From positions 1 to 39,605 of the forward strand of contig JAFTAR010000024.1 in assembly GCA_017455495.1 (NCBI GenBank): 39,605 nucleotides of DNA, read 5' to 3'. Of the stretch, positions 1-9,203 are shown piece after piece. The notes below the pieces were generated by a model that was not told the origin of the DNA, made no database searches, and saw only the letters and a list, made by a program, of their open reading frames with translations. This DNA is from Prevotella sp. GTDB lineage: Bacteria > Bacteroidota > Bacteroidia > Bacteroidales > Bacteroidaceae. Position numbers and translations under genes: made by a program. The first letter of the stretch is position 1, and each line of letters starts with the position of its first letter.

Positions 1-253
1 AGGTGTCGTGGCCCACCTCCTCAAGGTCGTTGTGCTTGCCGCTGACGCGGAGGCACTTCTGGGTGTCGGCACGGCGGCGCGGCTCTGGGTCGCGCGTACC
101 TAATATAATATCCTTCCACTGGTTCATGCCTGCGTTGGTGAACATCAGTGTGGGGTCATCTTTTATTACCATAGGGGCTGAAGGCACGATGGCGTGGCCC
201 TTGGATTCGAAGAACTTCTTGAACGATTCGCGGATTTCTTTTGCGGTCATCAT
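1..253 (-). CDS. alaS: alanyl-tRNA synthetase, N-terminal part (cut by window edge)
   Basis: This is the first 84 codons of alanyl-tRNA synthetase, which charges tRNA-Ala in the cytoplasm. The translation starts [15 protein letters not shown] and contains the class II AlaRS N-terminal signatures [40 protein letters not shown] and LEEVGHDT, which match the conserved start of bacterial AlaS. Two consecutive ATG codons are possible starts; the first (253) is used. The gene runs off the left edge. It begins 28 bp after the PP2C stop codon and could receive transcription from it, although its role is housekeeping. It marks the chromosomal flank of the T6SS locus. Confidence 0.95.
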   Translation of the reverse strand, partial: MMTAKEIRESFKKFFESKGHAIVPSAPMVIKDDPTLMFTNAGMNQWKDIILGTRDPEPRRRADTQKCLRVSGKHNDLEEVGHDT

Positions 254-281
254 TTTTATTACGATTTACTTATTTTTGGAG

Positions 282-1154
282 TCAACCTAAAAGCTTCTTG
301 AGCTTGTTCCATAGTCCGGTAGACGGTGGGGTAGGGGGCTGGGCATTGTCATCCAAGACGTTGGCCACTACAATACTTATATTATCGTAGCCACCAGCAT
401 CAAGAGCCAGATGGAGCAGGCGGTCGGCCTGCATTTCCGTGGTGACATCGGGCTGCTGCATCACTTCGGCAATCTGCTCGTCGGTACAGTAGCCGCACAG
501 ACCGTCGGAACAGAGCAGGAATGTGTCCTCCGGCTCCACTTCGACTGACACCAGGTCTGGCTCAACGGCCGAGTCGAAGTCACCCAGTCCGCGGGTGATA
601 ATGTTGCTGTCGGGATGGTTGAAAGCCTCCTCAGGAGTTATCTTCCCGCTGTCCACGAGTTCCTGCACGTAGGAGTGGTCTTTGGTAAGAAGGCGCAGCT
701 GCCCCTTCCGCAGCAGGTAGCAGCGGCTGTCGCCGCACCAGGCTATACGGGCCTTGTCTTGCTGCAGCCAGCAGAGAACGATGGTGGTGCCCATGCCGGC
801 TGTGTCGGGATCGGCTATGATGCGCTCGTTTATCACCTTGTCTGCCCGGCGGATGGTGGTGACGAGAAGACTGTCGGTGGCCTCTGCCGATGACAGAGCC
901 GCCTCTGCTGCCTCTGCCGTGAACGCTTTGCTGACGGTCTCTATGGCCAAGGCTGAGGCTACCTCGCCGGCGTTGGTACCTCCCATGCCGTCGGCAACTA
1001 CGAGTAGCGAACCGGCCTGGCTCAGCGGCTTGTAGTAGTCCATGCCTTCCTCAGGCCAGGAGGGATGCTCCAAGTCGGGGCAATAGATGCAGGCATCCTC
1101 GTTGTTCTCGCGCTCAAGGCCTGTGTCGGTAAGTGCTGAAATGCAAATCTTCAT
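282..1154 (-). CDS. PP2C-family Ser/Thr protein phosphatase
   Basis: A 290-aa metal-dependent phosphatase that removes phosphate from Ser/Thr. The PP2C motifs appear in order: RENNED (15-20), DGMGG (55-59), GMGTT (120-124), GDSR (141-144), DHS (159-161), SDGL (216-219) and GGYDNIS (254-260). All the metal-binding aspartates expected from these motifs are present, so it should be active. There is no signal peptide or membrane segment, so it is cytoplasmic. It lies 12 bp after the WG-repeat gene and next to a transmembrane Ser/Thr kinase. In proteobacterial T6SS the PppA phosphatase opposes the PpkA kinase on an FHA protein; here an FHA domain is carried by the RING protein at 12553-14931. The role as T6SS antagonist is inferred from context. 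Confidence 0.93.
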   Translation of the reverse strand: MKICISALTDTGLERENNEDACIYCPDLEHPSWPEEGMDYYKPLSQAGSLLVVADGMGGTNAGEVASALAIETVSKAFTAEAAEAALSSAEATDSLLVTTIRRADKVINERIIADPDTAGMGTTIVLCWLQQDKARIAWCGDSRCYLLRKGQLRLLTKDHSYVQELVDSGKITPEEAFNHPDSNIITRGLGDFDSAVEPDLVSVEVEPEDTFLLCSDGLCGYCTDEQIAEVMQQPDVTTEMQADRLLHLALDAGGYDNISIVVANVLDDNAQPPTPPSTGLWNKLKKLLG

Positions 1155-1166
1155 GGCTTCTATGGC

Positions 1167-2900
1167 TTAGTATTCCAGTACGGGGCGTGAAGGAGTCTGG
1201 CGGCGGCGCACATTGGCCTGTGTGGGACGTGCTGTCTGAGTGGTGGGCTTGACATACTCCACGTCGAAGTCGAAGTAGAACGGCGGACAGCCGTCTTCGG
1301 TTATCAGGGCCTTGAAGGTGTTGGTGCCTTCCTGCAGACCGAAAATCTTGAACCTGTAGCGAATCTCGCTTACCCTTTCAATCTCGTATCTCATGCCGTT
1401 GGTCTGGAGGTCAACGTTGTAGGGATAGTTACGGTCGTCAATGTTGCGCTCCTTGCTGATGTCAAACTGTGCTGTCAGGGTACCCTGGCTGATGGAGGCA
1501 TCATTCTCTATGAGGATTACATTGTAGTAGTTGTAGTGCCAAGCCTGGGCTTCAACCCTGGATTCAGGGGCGCGCATGCCGTTGAATATCACCTGCATGG
1601 GATAGCTGTAGCTGTTTGGCGTCTCGGAGATGCCATCTGGAATGTTGATGGTGCAGGGATACTCCACATAGTTGCCTTCAGGAGTGTCGCGGCCTTCCTT
1701 GCGTGCCTTGTCGATTGTTATGCCTGTGCTGGGGTCTACATCTATTGTGGTATAGGTAGAGCTGATGTAGGGAGGCAGGTCAATGCGCAGTTTGCTATCT
1801 GTGGTGCGGTGGGCGAAGGGGATTGGTGCTCCGCCGTTGAGGGAGAGGCGGACACCGTCGTTGGGGTATACCCGCAGCAGGCCGAATTTGTTGTCGGCCT
1901 TCACCACGGCACACTCGCCGTAGAGGTGGGTGATGTCCTGGAACTGCGGGGGCAGCACCACGTTGTCGCCTATCTTCAAGCCCATCAGGCCGTTCTGACC
2001 CGCCGTGCGGATAAGCGTTGTTGACAGGGTTATAGAGCTATGGGTGTTGCTCCTGTAGGTGTACACCTCGTCGTTGCGCTGGATTGACAGGGGCACCAGG
2101 TCCTTTGAGAACCTCAAGACCACCTGGTTGCCGCGGCCGCTGGGGGCGGTAAGCACGAAGCAGGTGTCGCCCTCGGAACGGTAGTGCTCGTTGAAGTCGC
2201 CTGTGAGCTTGGCCTGGTTGTGGTTGTCGGCATCGGCAAATAGGGGCGAGAGCTCCTGTGTCTGTCCGTCGAAGGAGTAGACCTTGCCCTTGGCAACAAC
2301 GAAGCCCACGCCCTCGGCGTTGACCGATGATATGAACTCAATGTCGCTGTATTTGAATTCGTGGTTGTTGAAGCGCATGGGAACAGGCTGAAGCTCGCGG
2401 TCGATGAGCAGGTAGATGGGGTCTTTCTGCTTGCGCTGGTTGAAGTAGCGCATGCAGGAGGCATATCCGCCGGAATATGGATGGGCGTAGTTGAGCTGGT
2501 AGGAGTCTACCTGTCCATGGACATCCATATAGTGGTAGTATCCGCCGTCGGTGACAACCATGTAGCCGTCGTTGAACTTTGGTATGGTGATGATTTGCAA
2601 GCCGTTGACGGGGGTTATGCGCCCCTGGTCGCTGACTATTGCCGAGATGTTGGCTGTGCCTGGAGTGGTAGTTACTGCGTAGTGGTCGTTGAACTCCCAG
2701 AGGCGGTCGGAGATGCTGCACAGACGGCGGCCCTCAGGCGAATAGAGAACCTTAGAGCCGGCAGAGTCGGCAGCAAACAGGTCTGTGCCGTAGAGCATGT
2801 CAACGGCCTCGTAGGCGGGCTTGATGAGCCAGCGGGCAATCTGTGCCTGGGCAAAGGCTACAGGCAGCAACAATGCTGAAAGGATGAGAATGCGTTTCAT
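1167..2900 (-). CDS. exported WG-repeat-like protein of unknown function
   Basis: A 577-aa protein with a clear signal peptide (MKRILILSALLLPVAFAQAQ) and no later membrane segment, so it is probably periplasmic. Residues about 60-360 contain repeated strand patterns resembling WG/KWG beta-propeller-like repeats, for example GLMGLKIGDNVVLPPQF followed by KFGLLRV. The C-terminal 200 residues look like a beta-sandwich and end in a Thr/Pro/Arg-rich tail. It sits 21 bp after the kinase gene and 12 bp before the phosphatase gene, so it is probably co-transcribed with them. It could sense something outside and pass it to the kinase's periplasmic part, but nothing in the sequence proves this. The repeat assignment is moderate; the function is unknown. 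Confidence 0.75.
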   Translation of the reverse strand: MKRILILSALLLPVAFAQAQIARWLIKPAYEAVDMLYGTDLFAADSAGSKVLYSPEGRRLCSISDRLWEFNDHYAVTTTPGTANISAIVSDQGRITPVNGLQIITIPKFNDGYMVVTDGGYYHYMDVHGQVDSYQLNYAHPYSGGYASCMRYFNQRKQKDPIYLLIDRELQPVPMRFNNHEFKYSDIEFISSVNAEGVGFVVAKGKVYSFDGQTQELSPLFADADNHNQAKLTGDFNEHYRSEGDTCFVLTAPSGRGNQVVLRFSKDLVPLSIQRNDEVYTYRSNTHSSITLSTTLIRTAGQNGLMGLKIGDNVVLPPQFQDITHLYGECAVVKADNKFGLLRVYPNDGVRLSLNGGAPIPFAHRTTDSKLRIDLPPYISSTYTTIDVDPSTGITIDKARKEGRDTPEGNYVEYPCTINIPDGISETPNSYSYPMQVIFNGMRAPESRVEAQAWHYNYYNVILIENDASISQGTLTAQFDISKERNIDDRNYPYNVDLQTNGMRYEIERVSEIRYRFKIFGLQEGTNTFKALITEDGCPPFYFDFDVEYVKPTTQTARPTQANVRRRQTPSRPVLEY

Positions 2901-2921
2901 GCTGATGGTTGTCTTTGTTGT

Positions 2922-4417
2922 TTATTGGAAACTGGCCAGTCCTCGCTCTATCTTGCCCAAGAGGTCGGTGTCGCCTGCCAGGGTGGCCCACTCCCTTGAG
3001 CGCAACAGGAATCGCTTGCCTTTTTCGTAGTTGGGCTGTATGAGTTCGTTGGGCATTACATAGTAGAGAGCCAGTCGGTAGGTGGCGTTGGCATTGATGT
3101 CGGCGTAGGCAGAGTCGCCTATTTCCATGATGCGCGTGAAGAGGTCTATGGCGCGGTTGTTCCAGCGGTCGCTGCGCGGCATGTGCCGGCTGTCCATGTT
3201 GATGTCGAGCAGCTCCTTGCGCTTCACGGAAAGTGAGTCGGAGTACCAGCCGTAGGTGTAGGCCAGCTGGTAGATGGCGGGCACGTAGTTTACGGCGCGT
3301 AGCTCTTCAAGCATGTCAAGGCCTGCCTTCAGGGAGTCAGCGTCAAGCTGGTCTATCTTCTGCATGGCGGCGGAATAGACCTCCTCGTTGGTAGGCACGT
3401 AGGCTTCCTCGTACTCCACTATTACCTTCGGATCCGACTGGGCAAAGTAGAACGCGGCAGCTCCGCCAATGAGCAGGGCCAGCACTACGGCTATGGTCAC
3501 CATGAGCCATACCTTCTTTTTCTTCACAGGATATTGGCGTGCCTTGGCGGCCTCTTCAATATCGGCGGCAGAGGGGCGCTTCTCCGGGTCGGCATCAAGG
3601 CAGGCATGGATAAGGCGCTGTATGTCGGGCGAGAGGCCGGCGATGACAGGCAGGGCCACTTCCTGCTGTGTCTGTATGTAGCCGCCCTGGTCGCCAAAGG
3701 GAACACTGCCGGTGAGAATCTCGTGCATGGCGGCTCCGAAGGCCCACACATCGCTGGCGGTGCTGGGCTCTGAGCCTTCAACGAAGCGCTCGGGGGCCAT
3801 GTAGGCCATGGTGCCGCTAAGCTCCTCGCCAAGATAGTCGTCCTCGTGGTTGCCGCTCTTTGCGCTGATGCCGAAGTCGGTGATACAGTAGTTCAGGTTG
3901 TCGTCAAGGAGCACGTTGGCCGGCTTTATGTCCTGGTGTATGATGGGAGGGGTCTGGGCATGCAGGTAGGCCAGGCCGGAAGAGACATCAAGGATATACT
4001 TCCAGATGTTGTCGTCGCCGGTGAGGTTGCCTATGAGCAGCTCGGACGAGCCAAGCTTACAGTAGGGCATCACCAGGTAGGGCGTATCCTGGAAGATGGA
4101 GAAGTGGGTGGGGTGGATGAGGTTGGCATGGTGGCAGTTGAACACTATCATGTACTCATCGCGGAAGCGCTGCTCGCCCTCTATGTCGAGGGCGTTCTGC
4201 GGGCGGTATATCTTTATGGCCACTATGAGGCCGAGCTTCTCTATACGTCATCGTTCATGTGCGAGATGTCGCCTAAGCTTCCCGGATCGCGAACGGTGCT
4301 GGCATCTAAGGCCAGCCATACATCGGCAGTGCCTCCGTCGGTGCTCAGCGGGCGGATCAGGCGGTAGTGGTTGTCCAGTAGGCCGCCGCTGTTAGCAAGC
4401 TTATTAATATCAAGCAT
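2922..4417 (-). CDS. transmembrane Ser/Thr protein kinase, with an apparent frameshift near the N-terminus
   Basis: Hanks-type kinase. The frame starting at GTG 4223 has the VAIK lysine (residue 4 of that frame), HQDIKPAN (96-103), DFG (116-118), APE (143-145) and SDVWAFG (157-163), then a membrane segment at about 238-260 and a 170-residue outer domain with TPR/Sel1-like helices. The glycine-rich loop is missing from this frame. It is encoded upstream in another frame: an ATG at 4417 starts MLDINKLANS and gives LSTDGGTADVWLALD, a good P-loop, but ends at a TAG (4241-4243) after 58 codons. The frames would join as NDD-RIEKLGLIVAIK if one base were added near 4247. No slippery heptamer is visible, so this is a one-base deletion, real or a sequencing error. 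Its neighbours, a PP2C phosphatase and an FHA protein, suggest T6SS control. Confidence 0.85.
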
Positions 4418-4441
4418 GGATTATATAAATGTGTTTTTGTT

Positions 4442-5431
4442 CTACTTCAGGTTGAGCTTCATTCCCGGTCTGATGGGGGTGAAGAGGTCTATGTCGTTCA
4501 TGCGGGCCAGGTTGGCAATGCGTATGCCGAACTGCTGGGATATGCCGTAGAGGGTGTCGCCTTCGCGGGCATAGTAGTAGTCGCGGGCACCGGTGTATTT
4601 CTTCTTCTTCTTGTCCAGGAACACGATGTCGCCCTCGTGGAGGTCGGAGGCTGATGTCACCTCGTTGTACTCCAAGAGCTTCTGCTGCGAGATGTCATAC
4701 TTCATGGCTATGTTTGCCAGCGTCATGCCTGGGTAGAGCAGTGTGCAGCTGATGTCGTTGATGTCTACCACGTAGCGCTGCACTGCTGCCTGTACGGCCT
4801 GCTCTTCCTCGGTCTGCTCATCGTCGGCCATGACGCAGGATTCGTCGAATGTGGGTTGCTGCTGGGCTGTGTGTGTGACGATGACGGTGCGGCCGGGGCG
4901 CAGTTTCACGCCGCCGTTGATGGCATAGAGGTGGTAGGTCTCGATGAATCCGATGAGGGCTGCGGCATAGTTGGTGGCGGTGGCATAGCCGGCCCGCTGC
5001 AGCCCTATGGCCCATCCGCGGTAGTCGTAGATGCTTTTGGAGAAGAGGGAGCGGTAGCGGCTGCTGCGGGCTAGGACAAGGGAGTGGTCGCGGAAGGACT
5101 CGGCAGCAGAGGCGTATACGCGGAAGCGGCTCTTCTGCGGTTCGTCGTCCCAGGCCAGATGAACGGCACCGTTCCATCCGCCAAGGGCCTTGACGCCAAA
5201 GTGGTTGTTGCTGCTGCGGGTAAGGCCGCTCTTGCCGGCTCCGCTCTCCAGGATGCCCTGAGCCAGGGTGATGGGGGCGGGGATGCCAAACTCGCGCTCC
5301 TCGGCCAGGGCAATGTCCTTATATTGAGACACATAAGCCATGATGTCGCTGGCCGATTGGGCGGCGGCAGGCAACTTGAACACAGTGAGTGTCAACAATA
5401 CGAAGAAGAAGAATACGCTTCTTTTCATCAT
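4442..5431 (-). CDS. exported glucosaminidase with LysM domains
   Basis: A 329-aa protein with a signal peptide (residues 1-24). Residues about 35-170 match the FlgJ-like N-acetylglucosaminidase family: AQGILESGAGKS places the catalytic glutamate at 62, followed by NNHFGVK and later RGWAIGLQRAGYAT. Two C-terminal LysM modules follow, at about 218-275 and 285-329 (YYYAREGDTLYGISQQFGI). It should cut glycan strands in the periplasm and bind peptidoglycan. T6SS clusters often recruit such an enzyme to open the wall for the membrane complex; this role here is inferred. It is the only left-side gene with its own good promoter (5464-5471), separated from the upstream gene by a tandem repeat. The first of two adjacent ATGs is taken as start. 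Confidence 0.9.
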   Translation of the reverse strand: MMKRSVFFFFVLLTLTVFKLPAAAQSASDIMAYVSQYKDIALAEEREFGIPAPITLAQGILESGAGKSGLTRSSNNHFGVKALGGWNGAVHLAWDDEPQKSRFRVYASAAESFRDHSLVLARSSRYRSLFSKSIYDYRGWAIGLQRAGYATATNYAAALIGFIETYHLYAINGGVKLRPGRTVIVTHTAQQQPTFDESCVMADDEQTEEEQAVQAAVQRYVVDINDISCTLLYPGMTLANIAMKYDISQQKLLEYNEVTSASDLHEGDIVFLDKKKKKYTGARDYYYAREGDTLYGISQQFGIRIANLARMNDIDLFTPIRPGMKLNLK

Positions 5432-5463
5432 AGTAACCTTGGTTCAGGCTATTTTATTGCCTG

Positions 5464-5494
5464 CAAAGGTACTATGTTTCTTTTGCATACGCAA
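5464..5494 (-). promoter_or_regulatory. Bacteroidetes-type promoter for the glucosaminidase gene
   Basis: On the minus strand TACCTTTG (5464-5471 on the plus strand as CAAAGGTA) fits the TAnnTTTG -7 element known from Bacteroides. A TTGC lies 19 nt upstream, near the -33 TTTG position. The predicted transcript would start about 25-30 nt before the ATG at 5431. Confidence 0.6.
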
Positions 5495-5538
5495 GTTTCC
5501 AAGCTAGTTTTTTTGTTTTTTTAGTGATGATATAGCTA

Positions 5539-5643
5539 AAGCTGAAGTTGAACTCTACGAAGCTGAAGTTGAACTCTACGAAGCTGAAGTTCAACTCTAC
5601 GAAGCTGAAGTTCAACTCTACGAAGCTGAAGTTGAACTCTACG
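5539..5643. repeat. five-unit 21-bp tandem repeat
   Basis: Units start at 5539, 5560, 5581, 5602 and 5623 and are almost identical (AAGCTGAAGTTGAACTCTACG). Units 1, 2 and 5 carry AGTTGAACT, while units 3 and 4 carry AGTTCAACT, its exact reverse complement, so units can pair with each other. The array fills the space between the peptidoglycan-binding gene and the promoter of the glucosaminidase gene. There are no unique spacers, so it is not CRISPR. Confidence 0.95.
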
Positions 5644-5658
5644 GAAATGAATTATCTG

Positions 5659-6852
5659 TTAGAAGCCCACCAGGTTCATGGGGTTCAGGGCGTTGATGTA
5701 TCCCCATGCGAGGTCCTCAAGAGTCTTCGACATTGACTTGCCGGCCTTGAGGGCGGCAGCTTCAACGGCAGCTTCAGTCTTGTCGATGGCTATCATTACC
5801 CAGTCGCCTACACCTTTTCCTGTGATGAATATCACGATAAGGTCGAGTAGGCTTATTGCGATGCCTACAGCCATTGTGACGGCGGTGGCAGCGACAGTGA
5901 CCCCTATCTTGGCAGCAAAGGCAATGATGCCTGCTATGACGAATTCGCCGATAATCATGACGATGAGGGCACCGACGAAGCTCTTGATATTCTCTTCAAG
6001 CTGTTTTTCGTAGTAGGCCTTTTGCGACTCGTCGGCAAAGAGGCGCCTCAGGAGGTTGTAGATGGCGGGCAGGCCTGCAAGGAGGAGTCCTACCCAGTTG
6101 TTCTTGCCGAATTCCTTGACTTTGGTGACGGCGGTGAGGTTCTTGATTTTCTCAGGGTCGCCGCCGAAGTATTTTATCAGTTTGGAGCCGTTTTTCTTCA
6201 GGAATCCGCTGACGGCCTCCCAGCCGTTGACTATTTTCCCTTTGAGGAATCCGAACATGTCGAAGATTTTCTTTATGAAGTCTGACAGCTTGGGTGCCAG
6301 TTTAGTCTTTATCTGGTCATAGAGCCAGCTGGCCCAGTTTTGTATGCGGCCGTATTTCAAAGCTCCTGAAGTGACGATGGAGTAGATGTCGGCGCTTATG
6401 CCGTTCCACTGTTCGGTGCATTTTGCCACGAAGGACTCCAGTGTGGGCCAGGCTGACTCTGCGTTTGGCACGTGGCTCTGTGCCGGCATCTGTGCCTGGC
6501 GCTTGGCTTCTGCTTCCCTTCGCGCCAGCTCGTCGGCCTCCCTTCTGACTTGTTCGTGGTATTGCTGCAAGTAGCGCTGCTGCATTATCATCCGGTCTTT
6601 CTTGAAGCTGAAGTCGACCAGTGCCCGCATGAGCCGTTCGTCAATGGTTCCGGTGGGCGAGAGGCCCTGGCTTTTCTGGAAGTCAATGATGGCGTCGCGT
6701 GTCTGTACGGTGAACACGCCGTCGGCGGGCACTCCGGGCCACGGGGGGCTTATCAGTCCGCGGCGCAGGCTGTTGAGCATTGACTGTACGAAGCGTATGT
6801 CTTCGGAATGTTGCGTCATTCCCGGCGTGTAGCGGTATTGTGGCATTGGCAT
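5659..6852 (-). CDS. peptidoglycan-binding domain protein with C-terminal membrane segments
   Basis: A 397-aa protein. Residues about 17-80 are a PG_binding_1 domain (EDIRFVQSMLN, DGVFTVQTRDAIIDFQKSQG). A charged coiled coil follows at about 85-120 (QQRYLQQYHEQVRREADELARR has the expected heptads), then amphipathic helices, and strongly hydrophobic helices at about 290-350. There is no N-terminal signal peptide, so it is not obvious how the PG-binding domain would reach the periplasm. It follows TssF by 38 bp. Two readings are possible: a membrane-complex or anchoring component of this T6SS, or a secreted effector that binds the target wall and inserts in the membrane. The sequence does not decide between them. 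Confidence 0.8.
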   Translation of the reverse strand: MPMPQYRYTPGMTQHSEDIRFVQSMLNSLRRGLISPPWPGVPADGVFTVQTRDAIIDFQKSQGLSPTGTIDERLMRALVDFSFKKDRMIMQQRYLQQYHEQVRREADELARREAEAKRQAQMPAQSHVPNAESAWPTLESFVAKCTEQWNGISADIYSIVTSGALKYGRIQNWASWLYDQIKTKLAPKLSDFIKKIFDMFGFLKGKIVNGWEAVSGFLKKNGSKLIKYFGGDPEKIKNLTAVTKVKEFGKNNWVGLLLAGLPAIYNLLRRLFADESQKAYYEKQLEENIKSFVGALIVMIIGEFVIAGIIAFAAKIGVTVAATAVTMAVGIAISLLDLIVIFITGKGVGDWVMIAIDKTEAAVEAAALKAGKSMSKTLEDLAWGYINALNPMNLVGF

Positions 6853-6890
6853 GGTCTCTTGCGAATAGGGTGGGGCTGAGGTGGCGGTGG

Positions 6891-8684
6891 TTATTCCTCT
6901 TCGAGGTTCTTGAGGGTGATGATGATGGGCATGGCTATGCAGGAGCGGTTGCGTATGCGCTGCTCTAAGAGGTGGCCGAGGGCCATGGTGCTGGCATGCT
7001 CGTAGTTCTTCTTGTCCTTGAACTCTATGCTGATGTAGAGTCCGCGCTTGAGGTAGTCGCTGCCGCCGGCCCCCTCGATGGTCATCTTGACGAAGATGCG
7101 GCGGAACTCGTCCTTGCCGAATTCTGCCATGAGTTCCTTGCGGAGGAAGGCATCGATGTCCATGCGGGTGTAGAGGCGGTCGTTGGTGAGGGAGTAGTAG
7201 CGCAGCTGTTCGTAGCGCTCGTCGGCAGTGGCTTTGTCGGCACCGCCCATGGCCGACACCACGATAGAGGCTTTCTGCTCAAGGGCAGGCTCGCGCTTGT
7301 TCTCCATAGTCTCGCCGGCACGCGGGGTGTTGCCTATGCGGCCCATGGTGGTGATGTAGCTCACGCGGGTGGATAGGGTAGGGGGATACTGGTTCATGTT
7401 CTTCATGGCGTAAGTGCCGCTGTCGAAACTGAAGGTATCGTTGGTCTGGCCTACTCCCTTGCCAAGGCGGTTGATAGTCTCGCGAAGATGCTTTAGGACC
7501 TCGCCGTCCTTGATGCCGTTGTACTCTATGAAGGCGTAGTAGTCGTCGATGAACCTGTTGTAGAGGCTGCGCACGTCGCGGTAGAGGTCGGCATTGTTGT
7601 AGCATACGGCATCGAAGTCGCGGATGATTATCTCATCGCGGTTCATGTTGAAGCCCTGGCGGTTGGCTGCGGTGCTGGTCTCAAGAACCCGCAGGAAGAA
7701 GGAGTTGTCGTTCTTCTGCAGCTTGGCAATGGGCTGGGCCTGTGTGAGCATCAGCGAGCAGACATCGATGTTGGTGACAGGCAGCACGTTTATCTCAACG
7801 CTGAAATCGTCGGGCACGGCATAGCCTTCAGGGAAGTCAAGGCGCAGCCATACGGTGGACGGGTCGAAGCTGTCGAGCACTTCGCTCTCAAGCCATTGCT
7901 GGAACACGCGGGGGAACTGGCGCGGCTTGAAGAAGTCGCGGTCCTCGGTCTTGTCGGTGATGTAGAGCAGCTGGGTGTCGCTGATGTTGAGGAGGCTCTC
8001 CTTCCAGTTCTCTATCAGCGAGAAGAATGTCGTTGACGACTGCTGTGCATCGAACGGCTCTGCCATCTCTATATTCTCCATTTCAAGCATGGTGGAGAAG
8101 TCAAGCTCGTGGCCGGTGGCTCCCATGACGACATGCTCTGGCGTGATGCCGTTAGTGCCGCGAATCATCATGGACAGTCCGTTGAGGCAGTTTATCTCGG
8201 CCTTTGTCCTTATTCCCACCCATGCCTGATTGGGCTTGTCCATATAGACGTCAATGGCATTTCTGCCGTTGCGTATGGAGTGCTGGTTTATGAGGTACAT
8301 GCCGGAATGGGGCAGCATGGTGGTGTTGAACAAGGGGATATAGTTGAGCGGGTCCTTGCTGTCCTGCATCTTGTATGCGAATTCCGCTCCCGACCCTATT
8401 GGCACCAGCGTGTCGTTGCCACGCTGCGTCAGCTCCGGGCGGAGTATGCAGACGGCAGGCATGGCCTCAACCTTCTCGCGAGGGATGAAGTGGGTGCAGA
8501 AGCGGTCTACTATGCGCTCGGAGGCCTTGTCGGCATAGTCCTGAACCTTCTGTGTCTCGCACACAAGGGCAACGAGCATCATCTTTGCCACAGGATCCAT
8601 CTGGTTGAAGTCAATGGGCTGGGCAGAGAGCTGGCCGAGGGCTATGACGGCTTCGTTTATTCTTTTCTGTAATTCTATGTCCAT
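6891..8684 (-). CDS. tssF: T6SS baseplate protein TssF
   Basis: A 597-aa protein with the length and layout of TssF (VasA/ImpG). The N-terminus has LGQLSAQPIDFNQMDPVAKMM with a downstream RIVDRF, fitting the TssF N-terminal helix pair (DPxVxxLL...). The middle and C-terminal parts match the pattern of long mixed alpha/beta domains, and the C-terminus has RRIFVKMTIEG and GHLLEQRIRNR. TssF forms the baseplate wedge with TssG and TssE at the inner-membrane face. The gene follows TssE by 21 bp, and TssG and TssK lie just upstream, so the baseplate set is grouped. The identification rests on neighbours plus recognisable N- and C-terminal patterns. Confidence 0.85.
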   Translation of the reverse strand: MDIELQKRINEAVIALGQLSAQPIDFNQMDPVAKMMLVALVCETQKVQDYADKASERIVDRFCTHFIPREKVEAMPAVCILRPELTQRGNDTLVPIGSGAEFAYKMQDSKDPLNYIPLFNTTMLPHSGMYLINQHSIRNGRNAIDVYMDKPNQAWVGIRTKAEINCLNGLSMMIRGTNGITPEHVVMGATGHELDFSTMLEMENIEMAEPFDAQQSSTTFFSLIENWKESLLNISDTQLLYITDKTEDRDFFKPRQFPRVFQQWLESEVLDSFDPSTVWLRLDFPEGYAVPDDFSVEINVLPVTNIDVCSLMLTQAQPIAKLQKNDNSFFLRVLETSTAANRQGFNMNRDEIIIRDFDAVCYNNADLYRDVRSLYNRFIDDYYAFIEYNGIKDGEVLKHLRETINRLGKGVGQTNDTFSFDSGTYAMKNMNQYPPTLSTRVSYITTMGRIGNTPRAGETMENKREPALEQKASIVVSAMGGADKATADERYEQLRYYSLTNDRLYTRMDIDAFLRKELMAEFGKDEFRRIFVKMTIEGAGGSDYLKRGLYISIEFKDKKNYEHASTMALGHLLEQRIRNRSCIAMPIIITLKNLEEE

Positions 8685-8705
8685 GTTCTTTTCTCTTTGG
8701 AGACG

Positions 8706-9203
8706 TTATCCTTGATAGCGCTTCACGGTGGGTTCCACCAGGAACTTCACCACCTTCCTGTAAGGACGCTTCGTGCCAAGTCCGTCGTCAATGCTTCCGT
8801 CCACCACCACGTTAAGCTTGTACTTGGAACGGGCTTTCCTGCTATGGCCTCTCTTTCCTTCGGCCGAGTCAAGTACAATGGCCACGCTGACGTTCTTGAG
8901 CATCGGCTCGTAGGTGGCCAGGCTGTTGCGTATGCTGTCCTCGCACTCCTTGCGGGTTACGTCGTTGTGCAGGCCGGTGGATACCTGGCCGGTCTGGTTG
9001 ATGTTGAACTCGCGGTAGTGCACGTTGGAGAACTCGTGGTTCCAGTATTCAAAGCCGAAGTCTGGATCGGCCTCGAAACTGCCGCGAGGTGTGAACACTA
9101 TCAGCTCCACCAGGTTGTCAAGCATCAGTATGCGGTCTTCAATGTCGCGTACAAGGCAGAGCGTCGGTTCAATATAGCTGAGTGGTGTGGAAATGAAACT
9201 CAT
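8706..9203 (-). CDS. tssE: T6SS baseplate protein TssE (gp25-like)
   Basis: A 165-aa protein of the phage gp25/TssE lysozyme-like family, which nucleates sheath polymerisation on the baseplate. The core pattern is visible: DIEDRILMLDNLVELIVFTPRGSF then ADPDFGFEYW, equal to the family's 'TxxGExxxxPxYG' region. Residues 95-140 include SIRNSLATYEPMLKNVSV, the usual following helix and strand. It overlaps the TssK stop codon by ATGA, which implies translational coupling. It is somewhat longer than proteobacterial TssE. Confidence 0.85.
   Translation of the reverse strand: MSFISTPLSYIEPTLCLVRDIEDRILMLDNLVELIVFTPRGSFEADPDFGFEYWNHEFSNVHYREFNINQTGQVSTGLHNDVTRKECEDSIRNSLATYEPMLKNVSVAIVLDSAEGKRGHSRKARSKYKLNVVVDGSIDDGLGTKRPYRKVVKFLVEPTVKRYQG

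Noticed and set aside
3-290. 95-codon plus-strand frame at the left edge
   Set aside because: The minus strand here is unmistakably the alaS N-terminus.
5539-5643. CRISPR array
   Set aside because: Direct tandem repeats without unique spacers and no cas genes nearby; the same applies to 20701-20866.
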